Source: Prochlorococcus sp. AG-409-K04 (GTDB lineage: Bacteria; Cyanobacteriota; Cyanobacteriia; PCC-6307; Cyanobiaceae). From it: a stretch of 64,000 bases of DNA. The notes beneath the pieces were generated by a model, which had not been told where the DNA came from, searched no databases, and saw only the letters and a list, made by a program, of their open reading frames with translations. The position numbers were made by a program, and so were the translations under genes. Below are positions 20,216 through 29,309 of this stretch, piece after piece (within the stretch, counting starts at the first letter, position 1; the number at the start of each line of letters is the position of its first letter). Where the stretch lies: assembly GCA_003215555.1 (NCBI GenBank), contig QCKE01000002.1, positions 1 through 64,000 on the forward strand, given 5' to 3'.

Positions 20216-22738
20216 CTAATTTATATCACAAGAAATTTCTACATTTAGTGGCTTTACTTTCCATATAGATTGACAGTATTCTCTAATAGATCTGTCAGAT
20301 GAGAAAAATCCTGATCGAGCTGTATTAAGCAAGGCCATGCGATTCCATTCTTGAGGTTTTCCCCAAGCTTTATTTACCTCGTCTTGTGCACGTAGATAGT
20401 CTGCAAAGTCTGCCATGACAAAAAATGGATCATTTTCACGAAGATTATTTATTAATGGAAGGAATAACTCATTATCACCATTACTAAAGTGACCTAACTC
20501 GACTAATCTCAATGCTTCTGATAATTCACTACAATTTTCAATATATTTTTTAGGATTATAATTATTTTGACGAAGTTTCATAATTTCTCTTTCTGTTTTT
20601 CCAAATAAGAAGAAATTCTCCGCACCTACTCTGTCTCTTATTTCTATGTTTGCTCCATCAAGTGTACCAATTGTAAGAGCACCATTCATAGCAAATTTCA
20701 TGTTTCCTGTGCCTGAAGCCTCTTTTCCTGCTGTTGAGATTTGTTCCGATAAATCTGTTGCAGAATAAACCTGTTCTCCAAGTTTTACATTATAGTCAGG
20801 AAGAAAAATAACTCTCAGGTGACCATCCATATCGGGGTCAGCATTTACAACATCCGCAATTCCATTTATAAATCTAATCATTAACTTTGCCATGAAATAT
20901 CCAGGTGCAGCCTTGCCACCAAAAATTACAGTTCTAGGAGCAATATTATTCGTACAATTGTTTTTTATTCGTAGATATTGCGCTATTACTTGTAATGCAT
21001 TTAGATGTTGACGTTTGTATTGATGAATTCTCTTGACTTGAACATCAAATAGGCTACTTGGATCAACAAGGACTCCTGTTTGTCTATGAATATATCCGGC
21101 TAAGTTTCTTTTTCCAGAGAGTTTTGTTTTTGCGAACAATTCTAAAAATTCAGAGTTATTCTCTTTTTCTTCAAGCTTTTTCAGTAATTCCATATTTGTA
21201 ATCCAATTTTTACCAACTTCATTGTCCAAGAGATTGGATAGTTCAGGATTAGCTAAGCCAACCCATCTTCTGGGTGTTACTCCATTTGTGATATTGGTAA
21301 ATTTTTCAGGCCATAATGTTGCAAATTCAGGCATTAATTGTCTTTTTATGAGATCAGAATGTAATGCTGCAACACCATTAACATGATGAGCTCCAATAGT
21401 TGCTAAATGTGCCATTCTTACCGCTTTACATCCTTCTTCATCAATGATTGAAAGCTTTCTTAGAATAAGATCATTGCCTGGATATCTTAGTCGTACTTGT
21501 TGTAAGAATCTTCGATTGATTTCATAAATTAGTTCTAGATGTCTTGGTAAAAGACTTTTAAATAACTCTAAATCCCACTTTTCTAAAGCTTCTGGTAGCA
21601 ATGTATGGTTTGTATATGCAACTGAGCTTGTTGTAATTTGCCACGCTTTTTCCCATTCAAAATGGAAATGGTCAATAAGGAGACGCATTAATTCTGCTAC
21701 AGCTATAGCAGGATGAGTATCATTTAGTTGAACTGTCCAATGATTGGGAAAATCAGCTACATTTATTCCACGTTTTTCCAAACTTCGCAACATATCCTGA
21801 AGAGAACAGCTAACAAAAAAGTGCTGTTGTTTTAGTCTCAAGCGTCTTCCTTCATCAGTTCCATCATTTGGATATAGCACTTTGGAGATAGTTTCCGAAG
21901 CAACTTTTTCCTCTACTGCGCCATAATAATCGCCAATATTAAATGCATAAAAATCAAAACTTTCAGTAGCATCTGCTCTCCAAAGCCTGAGTCGATCGCA
22001 GCTATTTACTCTATAGCCAAGAATGGGTATATCGTGGGGAACTCCAATTGCATGTTCAGAAGGTATCCATCGAGATCGATAATTTCCTTTTTCATCTATA
22101 TAACTTTCAGTACGCCCTCCAAAGCCTACAAAACAAGATTCATCTGGTTGCGGTAATTCCCAAGGCCAACCTCCTTTAAGCCATTTGTCAGTGACTTCAA
22201 CTTGCCAACCATCTCTAATAATTTGGTTGAAAATACCAAATTCGTATCGAATACCATATCCAATTGCTGGAACTTGCAAACTTGCTAAGGATTCCATATA
22301 GCAAGCAGCAAGTCTTCCTAAACCACCATTTCCAAGTCCTGGTTCTTCTTCAACTTCCAATATGTCACTTAAAGATTCAATGCCAAATCTTCGAACAGCT
22401 TCTTCTGCTTCTTTTGTAATTCCAAGATTGAGTAAGTTATTGTTTAATTGTGGACCAATTAGGAATTCAGCAGAAAGATAGGCAACTGTTTTTTGAGGTT
22501 TTGCTCGAATTGCTTCTTGAGATGCAAGATATCTGGTCATCAATCTATCTCTAACTGCATAACTTAATGCCATATAGAGATCTCTCAAACTTGCTGTTGT
22601 AGCAAGTTTTCCAAGGGTAAAGAATAGATGTTCAGTCATGCCATCGAAGACAGCATCTGCATCAATTCCTGCTTTTATTGGATCTGCATAACATCCTGGT
22701 GTGGGCAGACGCAGATCTGGAGGCTGTGAGCTGCTCAT
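20216..22738 (-). CDS. glgP: Glycogen phosphorylase
   Basis: 840 residues, full length. It releases glucose-1-phosphate from glycogen, the night-time carbon store. The N-terminal VAYLSAEFLIGPQLNNNLLNLG, the EEEPGLGNGGLGRLAACYMES segment (active site, residues about 130-150), the VQLNDTHPAIAVAELMRLL motif and the pyridoxal-phosphate lysine in EASGTGNMKFAMNGALTIG near residue 660 are present. It is divergent from the antiporter gene; the 163-bp gap between them has no gene. Confidence 0.97.
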   Translation of the reverse strand: MSSSQPPDLRLPTPGCYADPIKAGIDADAVFDGMTEHLFFTLGKLATTASLRDLYMALSYAVRDRLMTRYLASQEAIRAKPQKTVAYLSAEFLIGPQLNNNLLNLGITKEAEEAVRRFGIESLSDILEVEEEPGLGNGGLGRLAACYMESLASLQVPAIGYGIRYEFGIFNQIIRDGWQVEVTDKWLKGGWPWELPQPDESCFVGFGGRTESYIDEKGNYRSRWIPSEHAIGVPHDIPILGYRVNSCDRLRLWRADATESFDFYAFNIGDYYGAVEEKVASETISKVLYPNDGTDEGRRLRLKQQHFFVSCSLQDMLRSLEKRGINVADFPNHWTVQLNDTHPAIAVAELMRLLIDHFHFEWEKAWQITTSSVAYTNHTLLPEALEKWDLELFKSLLPRHLELIYEINRRFLQQVRLRYPGNDLILRKLSIIDEEGCKAVRMAHLATIGAHHVNGVAALHSDLIKRQLMPEFATLWPEKFTNITNGVTPRRWVGLANPELSNLLDNEVGKNWITNMELLKKLEEKENNSEFLELFAKTKLSGKRNLAGYIHRQTGVLVDPSSLFDVQVKRIHQYKRQHLNALQVIAQYLRIKNNCTNNIAPRTVIFGGKAAPGYFMAKLMIRFINGIADVVNADPDMDGHLRVIFLPDYNVKLGEQVYSATDLSEQISTAGKEASGTGNMKFAMNGALTIGTLDGANIEIRDRVGAENFFLFGKTEREIMKLRQNNYNPKKYIENCSELSEALRLVELGHFSNGDNELFLPLINNLRENDPFFVMADFADYLRAQDEVNKAWGKPQEWNRMALLNTARSGFFSSDRSIREYCQSIWKVKPLNVEISCDIN

Positions 22739-22901
22739 GATGGAGGGTATTTCTGATGGACGCTAGCTAAAGTTTTTCATGGATATCCTTAAGTAACTTC
22801 AGATCAACACCTGAACAGATCATTTTTTTGTCATATCAAATTTTTTGTTGTACGGCGATCTAGTAATTTAGGTGGTTTAGGACAAGATCGAAATTCAGAT
22901 C

Positions 22902-24275
22902 ATGCTTTTATCTCAAGTTCTTTCAGTATTAAGTACTCATGATATTGAGGTTGCAGAAACATTAATTGGGGTTATTCGCTTTCTTTTGATTTTTGTTGCA
23001 GCTAGGGCTTTGGCAGAGATTTTAGTCCGATTGAGTTTGCCCACGATAGTTGGCGAGCTTTTGGCAGGTGTCGTTATAGGGGCATCTGGATTCCATTTGC
23101 TTATACCACCAAGTGCTCATGTAGCTTTAAATCAAGGCTTGGTAAATGTTATTAGCTCTTTGGCGGCTATCCCTAAAGAAGCTGTACCAGACTTATATTT
23201 TGAGACTTTTCCTTCTTTGCAAGCTGTAGCAACTCTTGGATTGTATGCATTACTCTTTTTAACTGGCTTAGAAAGTGAATTAGAAGAATTAGTAGCTGTC
23301 GGAGCCCAGGCTTTTACAGTTGCCATGGCAGGGGTAATTTTACCTTTTGCATTTGGAACACTTGGCTTGATGTTCATTTTTCATGTGGATTTAATTCCAG
23401 CAATATTTGCTGGAGCATCCATGACTGCTACAAGTATTGGAATCACTGCAAGTGTTTTTGGAGAGCTGGGATATCTAAAAACTAGAGAAGGGCAGATAGT
23501 AATTGGCGCAGCTGTTCTTGACGATATTCTTGGAATTGTAATTCTTGCAGTTGTAGTTGCGCTTGCGACTGGAGGTTCATTAGAGATTGCTCCAATTGTG
23601 AAGTTAGTTGTTGCTGCAACCGTTTTTGTTATAGCAGCAATTGGTTTGAGTAGAACTGCTGCTCCAGCTTTTGATTGGTTATTAGATCGACTAAAAGCTC
23701 CTGGAGCAGTAGTCGTAGCATCATTTGTTATTCTTGTTTTATGTTGCTTTGTTGCTACTGCAATTGGCTTAGAGGCAGCCTTAGGAGCTTTTGCGGCAGG
23801 TTTGATATTGAGTAGTTCGAAAAATAATCATGCAATACAACAGTCTGTGCTTCCATTAGTCTCTTTGTTTGCAACGATATTTTTTGTATTAGTTGGTGCT
23901 GGTATGGATTTGTCTGTGATCAATCCTTTAGATCCTTCAAGTCGTTCAGCTTTAGTTGTCGCAGGATTTCTTCTAATAGTTGCAATTATTGGAAAAATCG
24001 CTTCTGGATGGTTGTTTGTTATTGATAAACCGACTAATAGATTAGTTGTTGGATTAGGCATGATGCCAAGAGGAGAGGTTGGTTTGATTTTTCTAGGGCT
24101 TGGAACTAGTGCTGGTTTACTGACTCCGTCCTTAGAAGCTGCAATATTATTGATGGTCATTGGAACAACATTTTTAGCTCCAGTGCTTTTACGTATTGTC
24201 TTAAAAGATAAAAAACCAGGTGGAGGTAATTCTATCCCTGATGATATAGCTGCAGATCCTGTGGGGCTTATTTAA
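22902..24275 (+). CDS. Cation/proton antiporter, CPA2 (Kef/NapA) family
   Basis: 457 residues with about 12 hydrophobic segments. An Na+/H+ or K+/H+ exchanger domain. Characteristic segments include LPTIVGELLAGVVIGASGFH at the start, ALLFLTGLESELEEL in the middle helix, GAAVLDDILGIVILAVVVAL carrying the conserved double Asp of the transport site (about residue 206), and GMMPRGEVGLIFLGLG near the end. It lacks the C-terminal TrkA-N regulatory domain of larger Kef proteins. The transported ion cannot be decided from sequence. It may be needed for ionic balance in seawater. Confidence 0.9.
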   Translation: MLLSQVLSVLSTHDIEVAETLIGVIRFLLIFVAARALAEILVRLSLPTIVGELLAGVVIGASGFHLLIPPSAHVALNQGLVNVISSLAAIPKEAVPDLYFETFPSLQAVATLGLYALLFLTGLESELEELVAVGAQAFTVAMAGVILPFAFGTLGLMFIFHVDLIPAIFAGASMTATSIGITASVFGELGYLKTREGQIVIGAAVLDDILGIVILAVVVALATGGSLEIAPIVKLVVAATVFVIAAIGLSRTAAPAFDWLLDRLKAPGAVVVASFVILVLCCFVATAIGLEAALGAFAAGLILSSSKNNHAIQQSVLPLVSLFATIFFVLVGAGMDLSVINPLDPSSRSALVVAGFLLIVAIIGKIASGWLFVIDKPTNRLVVGLGMMPRGEVGLIFLGLGTSAGLLTPSLEAAILLMVIGTTFLAPVLLRIVLKDKKPGGGNSIPDDIAADPVGLI

Positions 24276-24366
24276 TATGCTAAGAAAATGTTGATCATGT
24301 TGACCCACTTTTATAGATGAAAAATATCTATAATTTTTATCTTTGCTCAGCAGCTCTCTTTATCTA

Positions 24367-25314
24367 ATGTCTTCATTAGTTGCCACTCCAAATCCCTCTT
24401 GGAACTATTTAGGCCATGAGGTTTATTCTGTGAAGAGTGCTCCCTTAGATAGTGATACAAAAAGTTTGGGTAAGGGAAAAGAACCTGTTGTGCTGCTTGT
24501 TCATGGATTTGGTGCTTCTACTGATCACTGGCGATACAACATTCCTGCTTTAGCGAAATCCTATGAGGTTCATGCAATTGATTTATTAGGGTTTGGACGT
24601 AGCGCTAAGCCTTCTGACCTGGAGTATGGAGGAGAATTGTGGAAGGAACAAGTTGTTGCATATGTAAATGAAAGGATTCAAAAAAAGACAGTAATTGTTG
24701 GTAATTCTTTAGGTGGATATGCTGCTTTAGCTGCAGGGGCTGCCTTGAAAACCGAATCAGCTGGAGTGGTTTTATTAAATGCTGCGGGATATTTTAGCGA
24801 TGAGACTATTGAATCTACACCGACTGACCTCAAATCAAGGATTGGGAAAATGGTTGGTAAAGGAATCTCTAGGGATTTATTGATTAAATGGTTTATTTAT
24901 CCTTTTATTCAAAGATTGATTTTTGAAAATTTGCGAAGACCAAAGGTTATTCGTAACACACTTAAGCAAGTTTATATCGACTCTTCTAATGTTGATGATT
25001 TTTTAATTGATTCCATTCGAAGGCCTTCGTTAGATCCTGGGGCATTTCAAGTTTTTCAAAAAGTTTTTCAAGCGCGTGGTTTAAAAGGAAAGCCGATTGA
25101 TGAATTGTTTAATGATCTTCAATCGCCTCTTTTATTGCTTTGGGGGAATAGTGATCCATGGCTTAGAAATGCAAAAGCAAAACAAGAAAAATTTCGTATG
25201 TTTGCTCACAAAGCTTCATTAGAGGTTACCGAGGTTCTACTTAATGCTGGACATTGTCCTCACGATGAAGTGCCAGATTTGGTAAATAAAGAAATGTTGA
25301 ATTGGTTAATGTGA
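24367..25314 (+). CDS. Alpha/beta hydrolase
   Basis: 315 residues from the ATG at 24367; an upstream in-frame TTG is less likely. It has the oxyanion-hole VHGFGAS (about residue 55), the nucleophile elbow GNSLGG (Ser near 119), an Asp in the GNSDPWL segment and a His in NAGHCPHDE, which together make a complete catalytic triad. It resembles cyanobacterial and chloroplast hydrolases of the haloalkane dehalogenase/pheophytinase-like group. The substrate is unknown. The epimerase-like gene follows 40 bp later. Confidence 0.88.
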   Translation: MSSLVATPNPSWNYLGHEVYSVKSAPLDSDTKSLGKGKEPVVLLVHGFGASTDHWRYNIPALAKSYEVHAIDLLGFGRSAKPSDLEYGGELWKEQVVAYVNERIQKKTVIVGNSLGGYAALAAGAALKTESAGVVLLNAAGYFSDETIESTPTDLKSRIGKMVGKGISRDLLIKWFIYPFIQRLIFENLRRPKVIRNTLKQVYIDSSNVDDFLIDSIRRPSLDPGAFQVFQKVFQARGLKGKPIDELFNDLQSPLLLLWGNSDPWLRNAKAKQEKFRMFAHKASLEVTEVLLNAGHCPHDEVPDLVNKEMLNWLM

Positions 25315-25354
25315 ACATATTATATGTTTAGACAAAAGATTATTTGAATTAATC

Positions 25355-26197
25355 GTGCTTACGAGAAAATTATTACCATATGATCATTGGGAATTTACAT
25401 TAAATAAATCTAATTTTTTGCGAATAGTTCCAGCGAGAGGTGGTTTGATCTCATCGTGGGTTTGTAATGATCAAGAAATACTTTATTTTGATGAGCAGCG
25501 TTTTAAAGACTCTCTGCAGAGTGTCAGAGGTGGTATTCCCATCCTATTTCCTATTTGTGGCAGTTTATCCTCGAATAAATGTGTTTTACAAGGTCGAGAG
25601 TATTTGATGAATCAGCATGGATTTGCAAGAAATTTATCTTGGGACATTAAATATATCGAAGAAAAAAAAATAATCTTATTAAGTATGTCTAGCTCTAAGG
25701 AAACAATGCTTCAATTTCCTTATTCGTTTTTACTCGAAATTGAAGTTAAACTTACTACAAATGCTTTGAATTTCAAAGCTATTGTTTATAATTTTAGTCA
25801 GGAAAAAATGCCTTTTTGTTTTGGATTACATCCATATTTTACTGTGTCTAACTTGGAGCATCTTTCTTTGGTTGGTTTAGATAATACATGCTTAGATCAG
25901 AATATAATGAAATATTATTCGACCGATAATAAATTAGTTGAACTTTCTCGAGGAGTAGATTTTCTGGCTAAAATGTCAGAGCCTATAAGATTAATAGATT
26001 TATTAACGGGGAGACAAATAGAATTTAAATATTTACGATCATTTTCAAATGTTGTTGTTTGGACTGATCCGCCGAGAAAGATGATTTGTGTGGAACCTTG
26101 GACTAGCCCGAGAAATGCATTGAATACTGGGGAGGAATTGATGTCTGTTGAGCCTGGTTCTAGTAAAGAATTGTTTTGCAGTTTGATTGTTTCATAA
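25355..26197 (+). CDS. Aldose 1-epimerase-like protein (galactose mutarotase fold)
   Basis: 280 residues. The beta-sandwich mutarotase pattern is seen in LRIVPARGGLISSWVCNDQE, the GGIPILFPICG motif, QHGFARNLSWDI (the His of the HGFAR motif is the expected catalytic base), PFCFGLHPYF (second His) and VVWTDPPRKMICVEPWTSP with a conserved Glu. This resembles glucose-6-phosphate 1-epimerase-like proteins. It catalyses anomer interconversion of an unidentified sugar or sugar phosphate. The start is GTG. The following 79 bp are about 90 percent A+T, and dld comes next. Confidence 0.82.
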   Translation: MLTRKLLPYDHWEFTLNKSNFLRIVPARGGLISSWVCNDQEILYFDEQRFKDSLQSVRGGIPILFPICGSLSSNKCVLQGREYLMNQHGFARNLSWDIKYIEEKKIILLSMSSSKETMLQFPYSFLLEIEVKLTTNALNFKAIVYNFSQEKMPFCFGLHPYFTVSNLEHLSLVGLDNTCLDQNIMKYYSTDNKLVELSRGVDFLAKMSEPIRLIDLLTGRQIEFKYLRSFSNVVVWTDPPRKMICVEPWTSPRNALNTGEELMSVEPGSSKELFCSLIVS

Positions 26198-26276
26198 CTG
26201 AATTATTAACATTATAAATATATAATTTTTATTTTAATTAAAACTAATTATTTTATTTTTATATTTTGTATTGATT

Positions 26277-27968
26277 ATGAAAAACGACATTTTTCTCGAT
26301 AAAGTTGTAGCTATTGTTGGTGCTAAGAATGTCATTTCTCAAAAGAAAAAAACTGATTTTTATAGTACTGGAATTAGAATTGGAGAAGGTTTGGTTGAAT
26401 TTGTTCTCTTTCCAAAGAACTTATGGGATCTATGGAGAATATTAGAACAATGTATTGCTTTTAATAAAATAATAATTATGCAAGCTGCTAATACAGGTTT
26501 GACTGGTGGATCTACACCAGATGGAGATTCTTATGATAGGGATGTAGTTATCATAAATTGTCTTTCAATTGATAAGCTTACTTTGATTAATAATGCCACT
26601 CAAGTCATTGCACTTCCTGGAACTACTTTATATCAATTGGAAAAGGCATTGTTGCCTTATTATCGAGGACCTCATTCTATTATTGGATCTTCTTGCATAG
26701 GTGCATCTGTCATTGGAGGGGTATGTAATAATTCTGGTGGAAATTTGGTGAATAGAGGCCCAGCATATACAGAATTATCATTATTTGCACGTTTAAATAA
26801 GGCTGGAAAATTAGAATTGATTAATCATTTAGGAATTGATTTAGGAGAAACACCTGAGTTAATTTTGCATAATCTGCAAAGTTCGAATTATGATCCTTTG
26901 AGTGTTCCTTTGACTGATCGTTGTGCATCTGATAGTCAATATGTTACTCGTTTGAGAGATTTGGATGCTAGTTCTCCAGCAAGGTTTAATGCCGATCCCA
27001 GACGTCTATATGAATCCAGTGGATGTGCTGGTAAAATCGCAGTGTTTGCAGTTAGATTGGATACTTTTCCTTTGCCTCAAGAGGAAAAGCTTTACTTTTT
27101 AGGAACAAATAATCCAGATAATTTCACTAATCTACGAGAAAATATATTAAGAAATAGTCCTGAATTACCAGACATGGCTGAATATATGCATTCTAGTTAT
27201 TTTGATGCATCTTCTAGATATTGTAAGGATATCTTCCTTTTTATAAAGTATTTTGGAACAACATTCTTGAGAAAATTTTTATATATTAAGAAGTCTGTTG
27301 ATCAATTTTTTTGTGATACTAAAATTTTCCCAAACAATGTTACAGATTTATTTTTACAGTTTATATCTAATTTATTCCCTAGTCATATTCCACAAAGAAT
27401 TTGTTCTTATAGAAAGAAATATGATCATTTAATGTTTTTTTTAACCAGTGACGGATCTATCAATAGTATAAAAAATATCTTAGATAAAGAGAAAAGTATA
27501 AGCAATGACTTTGAATATATTGAGTGTACTGTTAAAGAAGCAAAAGATTTATTGCTTCATAGGTATGTTGCTGGTTCAGCGCCTTCTAGATATAAGATGC
27601 TTAATTCTAAAGATTCGGGAGAAATTCTTCCTCTAGATGTTGCATTTCCACGAAATTGCAAAGAATGGCATAATATTATTCCTTCTGATATTTTATCTAA
27701 AATGGAAGTATCATTTGTAATGTCTCATTTCTTTTGTATGGTTTTTCATCTAGATTTTGTTGTTAAAAAAGGAGTAGATGCTCAATCAGTTAAAGAAGAA
27801 ATATTGAAGTTTTTTGATGAGAAAAATGTGAAATATCCTGCTGAACATAATGTAGGTAATTTATATAAAGCTGACAAAGAGCTAGCCTCTTTTTATCGCA
27901 ATCTCGATCCTACAAATACATTTAATGCTGGTGTAGGTAAAATGTCGAAAAGAAAGTTTTATAATTAA
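26277..27968 (+). CDS. dld: Quinone-dependent D-lactate dehydrogenase
   Basis: 563 residues (E. coli Dld 571). Collinear with Dld throughout: an FAD-binding PCMH domain with MQAANTGLTGGSTPDG and SCIGASVIGGVCNNSGG (about residues 65-155), then RLYESSGCAGKIAVFAVRLD, LFPSHIPQRICSYRKKYDH, and the C-terminal YPAEHNVGNLYKADKELASF with DPTNTFNAGVGKMSKRK. It oxidises D-lactate and reduces membrane quinone. The ATG at 26277 is preferred over the TTG two codons upstream. This is an E. coli-type enzyme rather than the GlcD type, and its gene is more A+T-rich than the core genes around it, so transfer is possible. Confidence 0.93.
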   Translation: MKNDIFLDKVVAIVGAKNVISQKKKTDFYSTGIRIGEGLVEFVLFPKNLWDLWRILEQCIAFNKIIIMQAANTGLTGGSTPDGDSYDRDVVIINCLSIDKLTLINNATQVIALPGTTLYQLEKALLPYYRGPHSIIGSSCIGASVIGGVCNNSGGNLVNRGPAYTELSLFARLNKAGKLELINHLGIDLGETPELILHNLQSSNYDPLSVPLTDRCASDSQYVTRLRDLDASSPARFNADPRRLYESSGCAGKIAVFAVRLDTFPLPQEEKLYFLGTNNPDNFTNLRENILRNSPELPDMAEYMHSSYFDASSRYCKDIFLFIKYFGTTFLRKFLYIKKSVDQFFCDTKIFPNNVTDLFLQFISNLFPSHIPQRICSYRKKYDHLMFFLTSDGSINSIKNILDKEKSISNDFEYIECTVKEAKDLLLHRYVAGSAPSRYKMLNSKDSGEILPLDVAFPRNCKEWHNIIPSDILSKMEVSFVMSHFFCMVFHLDFVVKKGVDAQSVKEEILKFFDEKNVKYPAEHNVGNLYKADKELASFYRNLDPTNTFNAGVGKMSKRKFYN

Positions 27969-28096
27969 CGCAATTACAATTTTTGGAAAGATTTTTAATT
28001 TTGATAGCTTATGATTTTTTCTAAATTAAAATTAGCTTAAAGTATGGTGAATCATGTAATATTTAGGAATTAGTTATTGAGTATTTAATTTTAGGC

Positions 28097-29269
28097 ATGT
28101 TAGCTAATGTATCTTCTCCTTCGATAGTCAATATTAGCGATCTTCGTTTAATGGCAGAGAAAAGACTACCTCGAATGGTCTTTGATTATATTGATAGTGG
28201 CGCTGATAGAGAGCAAACATTATCGGACAATTGTACTGCTTATAAGGAAATTTTGTTTCGACCACGATGTGCTGTTGCAACTCCATCTTGTGATTTATCC
28301 ATTTCCGTTTTGGAACAGGATTTTCAACTTCCTTTTCTTTTAGCTCCGGTTGGTAGTAGCCGTATGTTTTATCCACAAGGTGAGGTGGTTGCTGCTCGTG
28401 AAGCCGGTATTGCTGGTACAGGTTATACGCTTTCTACGTTGTCAGGATGCAGGTTGGAAGATGTGAAGCAAGCAACTAATTTTCCAGCGTGGTATCAATT
28501 ATATCTTTTGGGTGGCAGAGATGTGGCTTTAAAAACCATAGAGAGAGCAAGGTTAGCCGGTTATTCGGCAATAGTGGTAACGATTGATACGCCTGTCTCA
28601 GGACTACGCGAACGTGATTTACGCAATGGGACCAAAGAGTTGCTTTCTATGAATCCAATTAAGATGTTTCCTTATCTTTCGCAGATTCTTGTTAAGCCTT
28701 GTTGGATGACTCAATGGTTGAGTGATGGAGGATTAATGAGTTTTCCCAATGTGGAGCTTCAAGATGGTCCTATGGGTTATACAGAAATTGGCCCAGCTTT
28801 AGAAGCATCAGTTGTCACTTGGAAAGATCTTGATTGGATTCGTGAAGCATGGGGTGGAAAAATTCTTGTGAAAGGAGTTCATATTGGTGATGATGCTAAA
28901 AAAGCTATTGATTTAGGTGTAGATGGCATTGTTGTTTCAAATCATGGGGCTCGTCAATTAGATAGTGTTGCGCCAACGATTCGGGTTTTACCTGAGGTAG
29001 TCAAAGCTGCTAATGGGCAAATAGATGTTCTACTTGATGGGGGAATTAGAAGAGGGAGTGATGTTGTTAAAGCTTTATGTTTAGGAGCTAAGGCAGTTTT
29101 AATTGGAAGGGCCTATGCGTATGGATTAGGTGCAGCAGGAGGGCCTGGTGTGGCACGTGCAATAGATATTATTAAATCAGATGTTTTGAGAACCATGAAA
29201 TTATTAGGGTGTGATTCTATAAAGAATTTGAATCCTTCTTTTATACAATTTCCTGATGATTGGAAGTAA
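28097..29269 (+). CDS. lldD: FMN-dependent 2-hydroxyacid dehydrogenase (L-lactate dehydrogenase / glycolate oxidase family)
   Basis: 390 residues of a TIM-barrel FMN enzyme oxidising L-2-hydroxyacids. Visible features are FDYIDSGADREQTL, LAPVGSSRMFYPQGE, the substrate-binding YQLYLLGGRD, VVTIDTPVSGLRERD, the FMN/substrate lysine in ILVKGVH, the catalytic SNHGARQLD (His and Arg), and the FMN phosphate loop DGGIRRGSDV with GRAYAYGLGAAG. The SNHGARQLD form is shared with plant glycolate oxidase and bacterial lactate oxidase, whereas many LldD have SNHGGRQLD. The substrate may therefore be L-lactate, glycolate or a larger hydroxyacid. It lies between dld and the acid sugar kinase. Confidence 0.88.
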   Translation: MLANVSSPSIVNISDLRLMAEKRLPRMVFDYIDSGADREQTLSDNCTAYKEILFRPRCAVATPSCDLSISVLEQDFQLPFLLAPVGSSRMFYPQGEVVAAREAGIAGTGYTLSTLSGCRLEDVKQATNFPAWYQLYLLGGRDVALKTIERARLAGYSAIVVTIDTPVSGLRERDLRNGTKELLSMNPIKMFPYLSQILVKPCWMTQWLSDGGLMSFPNVELQDGPMGYTEIGPALEASVVTWKDLDWIREAWGGKILVKGVHIGDDAKKAIDLGVDGIVVSNHGARQLDSVAPTIRVLPEVVKAANGQIDVLLDGGIRRGSDVVKALCLGAKAVLIGRAYAYGLGAAGGPGVARAIDIIKSDVLRTMKLLGCDSIKNLNPSFIQFPDDWK

Positions 29270-29309
29270 TCTTTTACCTTTTTTAAATTAGGAAAAAGAT
29301 TATAATGAC

